Origin: Catonia carolina
Lineage: Eukaryota; Arthropoda; Insecta; Hemiptera; Achilidae
Direction: 5' to 3'
Length of the DNA: 64,000 bases
Assembly: GCA_035578175.1 (NCBI GenBank)
Contig: JAQMRL010000004.1
Span: 40,257,401-40,321,400 of the forward strand
Shown: positions 22,911 to 33,853 of the stretch, piece after piece
Position numbering within the stretch: position 1 is the stretch's first letter
Layout: each line of letters opens with the position of its first letter
Position numbers and translations under genes: made by a program
The notes under the pieces: generated by a model
Databases searched by the model: none
What the model was told of the DNA's origin: nothing
What the model saw: only the letters and a program-made list of their open reading frames with translations

Positions 22911-23849
22911 ACTTTCTCTTTTCTATATGAATTTATAGGAATGAAAGTATTGTTTTCATGTCGATTTTTCGAAATCGAGTTTTCACCGGATCTACACGTC
23001 ATCAAACCCCCTGAAAAAACATGTTTTAAACGATTAGTCTGTGTGTGTGTGTGTGTGTGTGTGCTGTGTGTGTGTGTGCGCGTGTGTGTGTGTATGTGAA
23101 CGAATATCTCAAGAACGGAACATCGTACGAACTTGAAACCTGAAACTTTAGTTAGATACTACTAGTGAACCCGACACGAACTTTTTATCAAAATCGGTCA
23201 ACCGGAAGTAGTAGTTTATTCGTGTCATTTTTCACTTTTATGCGATTTTCTCAAAAACGGCTCTTAGGATTTTTTTAAAAATTACCTCATTTACTAATTT
23301 TTTTATGCTCTACAAGATAAGGTAGGCGCCATGTATGCTGAAATTCTTGGGGAGGCTGTTTTCTCGTAAAAAGAATGTTTTTTTAAGATTGCGGCTTTAA
23401 TATGCTTTTTGGCGCAAAAATGTAGGCCTGTAATAAAAGTAGAGAATTTAAGTTCTACATCTTTTATTTCAAAAATGTTTTTGTATAACGCTTAGCTCAG
23501 GGGTAATTAGTGATTTCTGTTTTTTCTTCATGAAAATCTGTAAAAAAAAAATTGATTTTTTAAGATTTCAGCCTTAGTATGCATTTTACGATAAAAGTGT
23601 AATAAAATTTATAGAAAATCAAAAATCTGCAATTTTAAAGCGTGAAAGAGTGATTTTCCGTATTATTAAGCCAAACTGATGTTGGTTTTCATTTTGCGTC
23701 ATTCACTCATGATTAAAACAAGGTTATTTTTTTCGAGGTTAGTCTTTTTGTTTATTTCTAATGTTTTTTTACTAAATTATTTTAGGTAATAATTTTCATT
23801 ATTTGCATTGGCAAGAGAAAATTTTGTGAGTGTTTCACACCAGAGTTTT
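22911..23849 (+). mobile_element. HINE-like element, full length
   Basis: It has the 5' terminus ACTTTCTCTTTTCTATATG with hairpin, a TG tract (about 23040-23098), GGTAGGCGCCATGTATGCTG, the inverse terminus GGCAAGAGAAAATT and the 3' hairpin GTGAGTGTTTCACAC. Small deletions remove part of the second half. Confidence 0.88.
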
Positions 23850-24070
23850 AGTTAAAACAATAATCACACCATATTGACTAAAAATTATTAACATTATGTG
23901 TAAAGTATGTGCCTTTTATTATCTAAATACAGTAACTTCAACCGGATTTGATGGTACCTGGCTCTATACGGATAACCAAAAATCCGGATGAACAGAAAAC
24001 ACAATTTATGTAAAATGGAGGCTACATTTAGCCCTATTTAAAATTAGTCTGCGAGTATCTTCACTGGTTG

Positions 24071-24335
24071 TCAAGAATTATGATTAGGAAAAGATTTTGA
24101 TGTTTTTTTAACTTTATTAAATGTTTCTAGGTAGGGCCTACGTTGTTTAATTTCTTCTTGTATGAAGGGCAGGTTTAAATCGTTATGTAATATTTCATTT
24201 TTGGTTAAATAGCCGTACCATGGGGGTGCAGTATCAGTCTCAGGCATTTTTATTGAAAGCGCTGCAGAATTTCTACATTTGATGAATTTGCTGCACCCCT
24301 TAGCTCTAACCCGTAAGTCCAAACTGGTTTGAGAA
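24071..24335 (-). pseudogene. Jockey-like LINE ORF2 C-terminal remnant
   Basis: Read on the minus strand across two frames: LKPVWTYGLELRGAANSSNV, EILQRFQ, then PPWYGYLTKNEILHNDLNLP. These are the thumb and C-terminal signatures of Jockey-type reverse transcriptases (RPxWTYGxxLWG, QRFQ, APWYxxNxxxHxDL). The frame shifts in the middle. Upstream polymerase parts are absent. Confidence 0.75.
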
Positions 24336-24519
24336 TTACTTCGTGTAAGATAACTTTATTTCTAAGAAAGTTAAGCCTTACTACCTAAGAGCCAGAACAT
24401 TTGACGTAACTTCAGACTAAGTAGTTTTCGTTTCGTTCATACACAGGATGGTTGTGAAGGTCAAACTTCGGTAACTCATTTTAGAGTTGAAAATAAGAAA
24501 AAATGTCCTAATAAACATA

Positions 24520-25215
24520 CCGGGTGTCCCACAAAGAGGTTGCTATTTTTGAATTAATATGCTGGACGTATCGCTCACTCTACAGACTGGAAACTTTACA
24601 GTTATAGTAATTAGATATGTAAAAAAAGTCCCTCGAGTTTCATTTGCTTCGAGTTTCATTTATGTTTAATCAAAACAAAATGGCGGAATAAGAGAATAAT
24701 ATCAGAAAAACGAACAATAATATTGTAGATAAAACCATTTATATTTACAATAGAATTCAGATAGAAAAAAAACAGCTGTTTTTGACATTCCAAATCGATC
24801 AGCATAGCTATTGATGGACATCAGTTCGAATAAACGTTAATGAAACAAATTGTGTTTATTAATAATTTATCACTTTCATATTTCTTTAATTTTATTACTT
24901 AAATAACATTGTAACAAATCATCAATTTGAAATGGTTATGCAAATAAAATTACTTGCCAACATTTGGTTTTGTTTAATCAAAACGACCAGCCAGTTGGCG
25001 TACTGGTTAGCGCAATTGGCTTCTACGCCGGGGTCCCGGGTTCGATTCCCGGTCAGGTCTGGCATTTTTTCATCACTTGTCTTCATCTATCGTCCTTCTC
25101 ACCGTCTGCATTAGCAGCACTTGCATAACAGTCAGTCATAAAGTCAAAAAACGTCTGTAGAGTGTGCGATAAGTCTGGCAAATTAATTTAAAAATAGCAA
25201 CCTCTTCGTGGGACT
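24520..25215. mobile_element. Long-TIR mariner-like element, copy A
   Basis: The left end (CCGGGTGTCCCACAAAGAGG from 24520, with TA before it at 24518-24519) and the inverse of the right end (near 25148-25215: CCCACGAAGAGGTTGCTATT) are the same as the ends of copy B at 62383. The left arm runs on through AAACTTTACAGTTAT and CTCGAGTTTCATTTGC. The interior shares ATAGCTATTGATGGACATCA with copy B. The right arm has lost about 100 bases where a T2 SINE sits. The transposase segment seen in copy B is deleted. Confidence 0.85.
24977..25152 (+). mobile_element. T2 tRNA-headed SINE nested in mariner-like copy A
   Basis: Well-preserved tRNA-like head: ACTGGTTAGCGCAATTGGCT (A box) and GGTTCGATTCC (B box, 25039-25049) with a good CCGGG/CCCGG T-stem, then GGTCTGGCATTTTTTCATCA, CACCGTCTGCATTAGCAG and an A run. 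The acceptor stem pairs only partly and an A-tailed body follows, so this is a SINE head and not a tRNA gene. Confidence 0.85.
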
Positions 25216-25995
25216 CATTTTTTTAAAATGAGTTGCTTCGAAAACATTTCGTAAGCGAGTTACTGCTAGCGAAAGATACAGGCCGGTTTTAGTTCCTACG
25301 GGTAAATTAAGACTCTATAAAATTCAGAGAAGGAAATTAAAGGGTAATTTTAGTTGTTTCTTATTGTTTTTCAAGTAAAAAATCGAATAAAACAGGTTCC
25401 AGATCTGTGTTTCGTAGTTTTCAAAATATTTAGGGTGAAACAGAAAAATCTGTCCCTAAAAATACTTTTTTTAGGTTAGAAGTACAATAACTTTGTTAAA
25501 TGACTAATAAATGTATAAAAGTTAGACAAAACTTGTATAGAATTATTTAATTTTGAGAAAATCGATGTAAATAAAGTCAAGAAAAAACAATTCCATATTC
25601 AAATATTCGTCTTTATTTAAAACGAAACAAAAGGTGACCACTGGACATGATAGTTCCTTAATGCAATTGTTACGTGTATTAAACATTGGTCTTACTTTTA
25701 CGATTTTGTTAATCATTTAATTTTTTTCTACTCCTACTGCTAAATCATCGTCATATCAATATCGGCATGATTATCATCCCTATCATCGTCTTCGTCATCT
25801 TCAACTTAAACTACTTCACGTTTCAAGACTCGTTTTAATGCTTAGTTCAGTGTAAAGTTTATTTTAGTCGCTTATTCAGTGTTTAGTCCTTTTTTAAACA
25901 TTTTACGGAGTGTGTTTAATATTTTCATTCTAAGAACGATACAATTCAGACTTTTATCGTCTTTGCTTAAAGTTGATATTTACATAAAAAAAAAA
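25216..25995. other. AT-rich, nothing recognised
   Basis: Contains a run of ATC/TCA-type triplets near 25745-25800, and no recognisable gene or repeat family. Confidence 0.5.
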
Positions 25996-26922
25996 AAATC
26001 TGGTGTGAAACACTCACATGACTTTCTCTTGCCAATGCAAATAATGAACACTATAACCTAACATTAGTAATAAAACATTAGAAATAAACAAAAAAACTAA
26101 ATCTCAAAAAACAACCTAATTTTAAACATGAGTGAATGTTGCAAAACGATAATCAACCTCAGTTTGGCTTAAAAATACGGAAAATCTCGCTTTCACGCTA
26201 AACTAGGCTCTGTAGAGAAAAATACTTGAAATAAAAGTTGTAGATCTTTTGATTTCCTATAAATTTGATTATGTACACTTTTGTCGTAAAATGTCGTAAT
26301 AACTTTAGTGTAAAATTTATTTTTTACAGTTTCATAAAAAAAACATAAAATTACTAATTACCGCTAAACTAAGCGTTATAAAAAGAAATGTTTTAAATAA
26401 AAGTTGTAGGTTTTAAATTGTTTACAACTTTTATTACATACACATTTGCTGTAAAATGCATATTAAAGCCGCAATCTTTAAAAAAACAATTTTTTTACGT
26501 GAAAACACCCTTCCTAAGAATTTCAGCAGACATGGCGCTTACCCGATCTTTTAGAGTACAAAAAATATTTATTGTAAATAAGGCGATTTTAACAATAAAT
26601 CGTAGGAGCGGTTTTAAGAAAATTGAAAAACAGTGAAAAATGACACGAATGAACTACTACTTCCGGTAAACCGATTTTGATGAAAATATTTGTGTCGGGT
26701 CCTCTAGAGGTACCTAACTTAAGTTTAAAGTTTCAACTTTGTACGGTGTTCCGTTCTTGAGATATTTTGTTCACACATCACACACACAGACCAATCGCTA
26801 AAAACATGTTTTTTGGGTTCAGGGTGTCTTTAAACGTGTAGATCCGGTAAAAACTTGTTTTCAAAAAATCAACATGAAAACAATACTTTCCTTCTTATAT
26901 ACTCATGTAGGTAAGAGAAAGT
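25996..26922 (-). mobile_element. HINE-like element, full length, minus strand
   Basis: The minus strand starts at ACTTTCTCTTACC (26922) and ends at the 3' hairpin and CCAGATTT (25996). The microsatellite is reduced to a few CA units near 26775. The inverse terminus is GGCAAGAGAAAGT. Otherwise it is collinear with the reference copy at 15625. Confidence 0.88.
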
Positions 26923-27884
26923 AAAAATGAACATGGACAACTTTATTCAGAAGGTTTTAAATGTGTCTTTGAAGATATAAGATAAGTACGTGACTAAGTG
27001 TGAAGTTGACATATCGTAATCTGTCTTGCCTTGTTAATTAAGATTTTGTTAAATGATTTTTTTATCATTTTCGAGAACATACGAAAATTTTTAGTTCTTC
27101 AATAGTTACCCCGTAACTCTGCCAACCAGCCCTTCAGGTTTTTGATGTTGGATACATTGGTCTTGGTTTTTTCACAAAAATAATTAATTATAAATAATGA
27201 TTATAATATAAATATGCTTATAAATTTTACGTAGCTTATAAATATAACGCATATTATTCTTAACTAAAAAAACTTGCTGTAAAAAATAGTTACGAATAAT
27301 AATGACTATTAAGTAATAAAAAAAGTTATTTGTTAGAAAATAAATTAGAATATAAAAATACCAGTAGACCCACTTTATCTAAATCACCCAGTTTAACTTA
27401 CCTGCTTACACAACGCACATATACACAAATATTTACTGTTCATTGACTTTTAAATAGGCTTAAATTAACTAAATTCGAATTTTTCCAGTTCATCCAAAAA
27501 AAATTGACGGTAAATATGTATTAACCGTCAGTTTTCTCATATCTGTAGTAATATAAAATTAGATTAGTTGATTTCTGAAACAACAACAACAACAACAACA
27601 ATACTTAATTTGCATAATAATACTATAGTGCACGTCACGAAAGAAGTCCGTTGTGTTTGAAGAACTCTATTTATTAAACTACTGAGTGGAAAAATTGAAA
27701 TGATACACTGAATAAAAGCTTGTTTTTTGCGATAACTAGTAAGACTGAAGGTTTTTTGTATGAACATTAGTATACGGAAGTTTACGCATAATTTAGTATC
27801 TGTTATTACAATATTATAATAGTTTTTAAATAAGACTCTAAAGATTTTAAAACTTTAATTGCTTGCTGGAGCTTACAGTCATCA
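26923..27884. other. AT-rich, nothing recognised apart from one microsatellite
   Basis: No gene or repeat family seen, except the CAA-type microsatellite listed separately. The frame at 27564-27767 begins in that microsatellite and is spurious. Confidence 0.5.
27580..27601. repeat. (CAA)7 microsatellite
   Basis: Seven consecutive CAA units. Confidence 0.9.
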
Positions 27885-28135
27885 ATTGACAGTACAGTCC
27901 TACAGTCCTGCAATTGACCAAGAAGATCCCTTGGCCAGAGGCGTTTTAAACGTCTGTGCTGTGTACCCGGTATCGTTCTAGTTTACATGTTTTGTATGAG
28001 AGGATTGTCATGTAATTCAAATTTGTCATACATCGCCTTGTTTAGTTGTTTCGCATCGTCATTTACGTTTGGGATTTGAAAGACTTTGTGCAACATTAAG
28101 TTTATGACGTAAAAAGGGTATGACACATTTTATAC
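27885..28135 (-). pseudogene. Jockey-like LINE C-terminal remnant
   Basis: The minus strand gives PFYVINLMLHKVFQIPNVN, then DKFELHDNPLIQNM, a stop, and RRLKRLWPRDLLGQL. The APWY/LHKDL, HxNPLI and LKRxWPRDLL signatures match the fragments at 11190 and 43085. Part of the 3' untranslated tail continues to about 27838. Truncated and inactive. Confidence 0.78.
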
Positions 28136-28654
28136 GTAGGCCTATGTTTCTTCGTCTTAAATAAATATAAAGAATGTTTTTTACTTATATTAAAGATCAC
28201 AGTTTTCTCTACAAAGTGGATATTTTGAAGATAAAATCCACTGTTTTGTTTTAATACGGCGGCCATTTAAAAAAAATATTGCTATCTTGGCTCCACATAA
28301 ATATAGGGAAATGATTTTTGGACAAAATCATACACTTTTATCTTATTTCCCGATATTTGATGTCAGTTTTACGTATAAAACCTAAATATGGACCTAAAAA
28401 TAGATGTAAAACTTGAGCTACGAAATATAAACCTTCAAAATATAAATATGAACCTAAATAAGCAATATTCCCATCAGCGTGACGGCCCTTCAAAACAAAC
28501 TGATGTTCGCAATGCCCCACCAGAATGGTACCATCAATAATTTGATTCTATTATTCTGTTATTCACTTCGCAATATCTTGTTATAGCTTTCCCAAATTTT
28601 CATTTCCGGATTTTGTTAGCAGAATCCCGAAAGTCTTCTCTTTACAACCATATT
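28136..28654. other. Unrecognised
   Basis: A short stretch near 28235-28290 (GTTTTAATACGGCGGCCATT) has a partial match near 30575-30600 (TTTTAATATGGCGGCCGATT), which suggests a small unclassified repeat. Nothing else seen. Confidence 0.35.
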
Positions 28655-28781
28655 TTTGTTGTTGTTTTTGTTTAGATCAACAGGCGATTCGCTGGTTTGA
28701 ACCTCTAGTGGCTTTACTAAGTAAAACGAGAAGAGAGGTGGTTTAATCAGTGCTTTCCTCTTTTGAGTGGAAAAATATTAC
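28655..28781 (-). mobile_element. R3 retroposon, constant-end part (split copy)
   Basis: Matches the constant end of R3: GTTTAGATCAACAGGCG and TTTGAACC, then TTTACTAAGTAAAACGAG and the region up to GAGTGGAAAAATAT. The remainder continues at 29189 after an insertion of about 407 bp. Strand is given by the direction in which R3 is inferred to be transcribed. Confidence 0.75.
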
Positions 28782-29188
28782 CTGATTCCCAGATCCGTGT
28801 AGTTGGAAGGAATGCAGTGCATTATTATAGTAGTGAGAGAAAGAATGAGTCAGTAGTGTTTCACAGCTGATGCATTTGTAGTAGTAGCGTGTACTAACAA
28901 GACTAAAAAAGTATTATCATACAGGGGATTAATTTAACAAATAACTACCGGTTTATCAACTTGGTCGGATTCATTATATTTAACTTACCAATTTATATCA
29001 AAATATGTAAATAAAAAAATGTAATAAATACAAGCAAATATGTTAAATACGGAAAGTTTGAGAACGAATTTTTGTATCAGAGTAATACAACAATCGTTCT
29101 CCCAGCATGCGTCACTCATTCATTATACCTCACCCGTAACCTTCACCCCGCAACTACACTTAGCTTGGAACCGCACAATATGCTTATC
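28782..29188. mobile_element. Insertion of about 407 bp splitting an R3 copy
   Basis: Inferred by comparison with unbroken R3 copies: R3 stops after GGAAAAATAT and resumes at AATATGCTTATCAGC, so AATAT may be a short duplication. The ends show partial inverted similarity (GTGTAGTTGGAAGG against the inverse GTGTAGTTGCGGGG; GAATGAGTCA against GAATGAGTGA), which suggests a small DNA transposon. No transposase. Confidence 0.45.
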
Positions 29189-29445
29189 AGCATCCCAGGC
29201 CTCTAAAAAGCATCTACGTTCGACCCTGCAAATGACAACTTCACTTTATTCACCACAGGGTCTGGCTGTATAATGAAATTCATTACTCTCAGAGATAATA
29301 GCTCTGAATATTGTCTTTTACACCTCTACCTCATCTATTCTTAAATGCATAAGTCATATAACTGGATGACTAAAAAACACAATATTTTTGTATCCCTGGA
29401 ACTAGCAGATCGAATGCAAATAATTTAACACTCCAACTACTTGCT
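29189..29445 (-). mobile_element. R3 retroposon, remainder of split copy
   Basis: Continues R3 from GCTTATCAGCATCCCAGG through TTCACCACAGGGTCTGGCTG and GATAATAGCTCTGAAT to ATTTAACACTCCA. It is more diverged than the copies at 30629 or 51535. Confidence 0.8.
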
Positions 29446-30206
29446 GAAGACAATGTACAACCAAGTAAAAATATTTCTAATCTCCTCGGTAGAACTGTAT
29501 TCAAGGGAAAACAGAATTTTTATTTTAAGTTCATTGGACCAAGCTTATCGCCTTAAATATTATAATAATTATTATAACAGAAATTATAACAGCAAAAAAA
29601 ATTTGTTTCTGTTCATTATACTAACGAAGTTATTTTTCTGTACGAACTATTACAATGTAAAGTGTTTTTATCTAATTACAGTTACGTCATGATAATGACT
29701 AAATAATTTAAAAAATAAATAACGATCAGTCCGGATGTACGAGATCCGGTTAAACGAGAAAACTGTACATTGTTAATTATTAAAAGAATTTAATTAACAA
29801 ATTTTTATCCGTTTTGATCTGATGTAGCATTTTAATATATTCATCTTTCATGTTTGGAAAACAGTTAAAACTAATCTCAAAAGCGATTGCTTTAACAGGC
29901 TTAATCCACAGTTATATAGGCAGGTCTTTCTTTCTCTTTTGTAATAGCCTATCTTCCTAATAACTCATTTTTATCTAATCCAATATTTAATTTGGCTTTT
30001 TCCGTTCTTCTTTGTCTGAATATTTATTTGTTTTAATTTCTTTGAACAGCTGGATTATATTTTAATTTATTGCTTTAGTAGTTTTTTTGTAATATACGCT
30101 GTATAAATATTTTATTTTTCCGGTGGTGTTAATTTATTTTTCTGTAAACACGTAGATTTTATATTTTTTGTTAAAATAAAGAAAAAGTTATAGTATTAGT
30201 TTACTT
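29446..30206. other. AT-rich, nothing recognised
   Basis: Near 29727, CAGTCCGGATGTACGAGATC and CCGGTTAAACGAG resemble fragments of a TIR element but no partner end was found. Confidence 0.4.
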
Positions 30207-30378
30207 TCCCCATAACAGACGGGTGGAGTGTTAAATTATGTGCACTTGATCTATTAGTTCCAGGGCTACAAAAAATAGTTCTGTTTCTTATAACATGGTC
30301 AGCCAATTATATGACTGAAGGATTTAAAAACAGGAAAGATAGTGGTGTAAAAGACACTATAATGCTTTCACCATTGAT
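30207..30378 (+). mobile_element. R3 variable-end fragment
   Basis: Matches the variable end of R3 in the opposite orientation to most copies: CCATAACAGACGGGTGGAGT, AAATAGTTCTGTTTCTTAT, GGTCAGCCAATTATATGACT, GTGTAAAAGACACTA. The constant end is missing, so this piece was probably cut by later rearrangement. Confidence 0.75.
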
Positions 30379-30628
30379 GAGCTCTGCTGTTCCACGCGTT
30401 TAGACCAATCAGAACTTTTCCTAGTGTTTTCAGATTGTACGATGTATCAGCCTGACTAACATTACGCACATGCGTATAAGAGACACAGTAGTTTACTCGT
30501 GTCTTGCGTCTCGTACTATATACGTCGATTATAGAGCGCGTTGATTAAATTGAAAAAGTAAAATGTAATGTTTCGTTTTAATATGGCGGCCGATTTAAAA
30601 AATGATATTTTCACTCCACGTGAACATT

Positions 30629-31018
30629 GTTGTTTAGGTCATCAGCCGAAAGGCTGGTTTGAACCTTTAGAGGTTTTACTAAGTAAAACGAGGAGTGAGG
30701 TGGTTTACCAGTGCCTTCCTCACTGAATGGAAAAGTATGCTTATCAGCATGCCGGGCCCTCTGAAAAGCACATATTTTCCACTCTGCAAATGACACCTTC
30801 ACTTCATTCACCACAGGGTCTGGCTGTATAATGAAATTCATTACTTTCAGAGGAGATAACTCTGATTAGTGCCTTTTACACCTCTACCTCTTCTGTTCTT
30901 AAATGATTCAGTCATTTAATTGGCTGACCATGTGACAAGAAACAGAACTATTTATTTTAGCCCTGCAACGAACAGATTGAGTAAAAAATTTGACACTCCA
31001 CCTGTCTGTTATGGGCAG
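30629..31018 (-). mobile_element. R3 retroposon, full length with 11-bp duplication
   Basis: Bounded by ACGTGAACATT at 30618-30628 and 31019-31029, a perfect 11-bp duplication that defines the ends. Near the constant end (plus-strand left) are two hairpins, CAGCC-GAAA-GGCTG and GTTTTAC-TAA-GTAAAAC. On the minus strand a 76-codon frame (MNFIIQPDPVVNEVKV...) is open in this copy only in part elsewhere, so coding is doubtful. It is taken to be transcribed on minus because truncated copies lose the other end. Confidence 0.88.
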
Positions 31019-31082
31019 ACGTGAACATTAGAAATGATTTTTGACTGAACTATGCATTTTTACAACAGTATGTACCAAGTAT

Positions 31083-31705
31083 AATAGATTCATCATCATC
31101 ATAAGGATTAGGCTCAATGGCCTCTTCCGGGATCCATCTCTTTTTAGATCTTCCCAAGCCTCGCTTCTCTCTTGGTTTTTATTTTCAAGCTCGTAGTCTT
31201 TGTGCTGGCATGCGAAGTAATGGTTGGAACAATTTCTCTTATATGCTTAACGTTTCACACAGTGACTGAACATTTAATTTGGCGCGTATAGCTTCGTTAC
31301 ATACTCTATTTAACCGGGTGCAACCTTTGACTCCCCACAAAAACTCATTTCAGCAGCTTGGATACGAGATTCATTCCTCCGTAATGACACCCATGTTTCA
31401 CTTCAATAATGTTATGAGTGGTATGACCATTGCTCATTTGGGTGTCCTGTCTCGTTTTCTTTGCTATTATTCTACGAATAGAACCGCATATAACGCTGAA
31501 TTTTGCCAATTTCTCACTTACGTCATCATCTTTGTCATAGGAATCTTGGATCCTAAATATTTGAAATCTCGAACTTGTTCTATAGTTTGGTTGCCAAGTA
31601 TAATTTTTGAGCGGACCGGCCATCTTCCCTTGAATCCTATAATCTTTGATTTTTGCCCCGATATTTTCATGATGGTGGTGGTGATTGTACAAGACTCTTC
31701 CATTT
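31083..31705 (-). pseudogene. LINE reverse-transcriptase C-terminal remnant with GAT tail
   Basis: On the minus strand, from 31705: RSKIILGNQTIEQVRDF, KYLGSKIPM, then after a shift EKLAKFSVICGSIRRII and KKTRQDTQM, then IQAAEMSFCGESK, and finally RGLGRSKKRWIPEEAIEPNP, ending at GATGATGATGA. This is the standard order of the thumb and C-terminal part of an insect non-LTR ORF2 (FKYLGxxI, CGxIxRTLxxKxRxDT, IQAAEMKFLR, GRPRKRW, NP). At least two frameshifts and internal stops. The triplet repeat is its 3' tail. Confidence 0.8.
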
Positions 31706-31887
31706 ATAATTGCAAATAAAACATAAATGGACTTGTGATGTATATAGAAAATTCTACAAATTGGTTGAGGGGAAATTGGTCTTCATAGCGGACTTCTTTC
31801 GTGGCGTGCTCTAAAATCAAGTTTGGTTTACACTTAAAGTTTTGTAATTGATTTATTTTATGTAATCTTTTACTTTATGTATTTTTT

Positions 31888-32498
31888 ACTTTCTCTTGTT
31901 TATATTAATATATAGGAAGGAAAGTACTTTTTTCATGTCAATTTTTCGAAATCGAGTTTTCACCGGATATAGCTTTTTCTCATAAAAAAATTGTTTTTTA
32001 AGATTCGGGCTTTGATATGCAAAAATGGATGTAATAAAAGTTGTAGAGAATTGAAAATCCTACAACTTTTATTTCAATTGTATTGTATACAAAGCGTTAT
32101 AACGCTTAGTTTAGACATAATTAGCGATTTTCGGTTTTTTTCCAACGACACGTGTGAGATATTAATTTTTTGTAAGATTTCTGCCTTAGCATTTCAGCCA
32201 TTTTACGACAAAAGTGTACATAAACAAATTCATAGGAAATTAAAAGATCTACATCTTTTATTTAGGAATGTTTTCTACATAGCCTAGTTGAGCGTGAAAG
32301 AGCGATTTTCCGTATTTTTAAGCCGTAGTCTACTGAGGTTGACTTTCATTTTGCGTCTTTCACTCATGATTAAAATTAGGTTATGTTTATTAAGGTTAGT
32401 TTTTTGTTCATTTCTAATGTTTTATTAGTAATGTTAGGTTATTTTTTTATTATTGCATTGGCAAGAGAAAGTTATGAGATTGTTTCGCACAAAATTTT
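31888..32498 (+). mobile_element. HINE-like element lacking the microsatellite module
   Basis: The 5' terminus ACTTTCTCTTGTTTATATT, then TTTTCGAAATCGAG and CACCGGATATAG, jumps straight to TTTTTCTCATAAAAAAATTG. The whole central block with the TG tract and the GGCGCCATGTCTGCTG module is absent. The second half is intact, with GGCAAGAGAAAGT and a weakened 3' hairpin. Confidence 0.87.
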
Positions 32499-33509
32499 TT
32501 AGTAAACCAAGCTAAATCATCAATTGTAATTATTTTTTGGTTAATAAATAAATTGTAAGAAGTTGTTTTATATTCTTAAATCTAGATCCCGAACGAACCT
32601 AGGTGTAAGTATTACTAGGCTATATTTTAAACTTCTACAACATTCATCTCCCAAAAATTTTATTTACTTTTCTGTTTCCGTATTCTGAGTTAATGCATTT
32701 ATAATTTATTTTACAAAAAATAAATAAAAATATATTCTAAAGATAAACAGATCAAGCGTAGTATTTTAAAAAATGTAAAACCATATTATGATAAAAATGG
32801 GCGTTTTTATTTCGCATAAATTTTATTGCAGATAAATTAAATGTATACCTATTAATTTTTAGATTATTTATGTTGATTAAAATTCAGATTATAGTATTTT
32901 TTAATAAAATAAAGAACATCAATTTATATTAGTATTCGAACAATAAAACGGGCAATATTGTTTATCGAAACGCTTTAATTACAAACAAAAACAAATATTT
33001 TTATAACAAATTTTTTATATCTTTAAGAAAAACATTAAATTATTTGTATTTGTTTATTTTTTGATCAGTTTTCAAAGTTGCTTTTTTAATAACCGGTATG
33101 TTGTGATCTCATCTGAAATACCGCACCCAAGATGTAATTATGTAAAATAGATTTAGAATAACAAAGAGAGGTGGATTAAATGAAAAAGAGAAGTCGTTGA
33201 AGATTGATAAAGCAAAAGATAGAATAGAAAAAAAACAAATATAAATAAAATTAAAGAGTGCAGGCTACTGACCTTGGTAACTTAGAGTTCAGTGTGCCTT
33301 CTTCGGCTCCACTCTCACTTATACTTCAGTATTTATTTTATGTACCGTATTATACAATTGTTGAAGTAATATTACTTAATTCCGTAACAGAATCAAGTTC
33401 AAACTTGTTTAGAGCATTTAACAAAACGTTCTGTCTTTATAATCAAACAATCGTTTCTTGTTCTGTGATTTAAAGAAACTTTATTTTCTAAATCTAAAAC
33501 TATACTACA
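32499..33509. other. 1 kb AT-rich, nothing recognised
   Basis: No frame or repeat family recognised. Confidence 0.5.
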
Positions 33510-33853
33510 AAATCTGGTGTGAAACACTCACCCGAATTTCCTTTGCCAATGTAAATAATGAACAATATTACCTAACATTAGTAAGAAACATTAAAAATAA
33601 ACAAAAAACTAACCTCAAAAAACATAACCTTACTTTAATCATGAGTGAAAGACGCAAAATGAAAATCAACCTCAGTTTGGCTTAAAAATACCAAAAATCA
33701 CTCTTTCACGTTGAACTAGGCTCTGTAGAGAAAACTCTACAAAATAAAAGTTGTAGGTCTTTTAATTTCATATAAATTTGATTATACTTTTTTGACGTAA
33801 ACTGCATATTAAGGCTGAAATCTTTAAAAAATCGATTTTTTACACATTTCTAT
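33510..33853 (-). mobile_element. HINE-like element, 3' half only, minus strand
   Basis: The 3' hairpin GTGTGAAACACTCAC(C) and the inverse terminus are followed by the second half of the element. It stops inside the ATCGATTTTTTACACATTTC module. Confidence 0.82.

Noticed and set aside
23935..24000. CCGGAT-containing inverted words as a transposon end
   Set aside because: The match between arms is too short and no partner end or duplication was found.
24977..25060. Possible tRNA gene
   Set aside because: The T-arm is good, but the acceptor stem pairs only partly, there is no clear anticodon arm, and an A-tailed SINE body follows that is shared with 3332.
27564..27767. 67-codon minus frame with poly-valine
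   Set aside because: It starts in the CAA microsatellite and has no other protein-like features.
30640..30665. CTGATGA in the R3 constant end as a hammerhead ribozyme core
   Set aside because: No stem II followed by GAAA, and no cleavage-site stem, can be placed around it.
31279..31719. 146-codon plus frame as a membrane protein
   Set aside because: It is the antisense of a LINE reverse-transcriptase remnant readable on the minus strand at 31083-31705.
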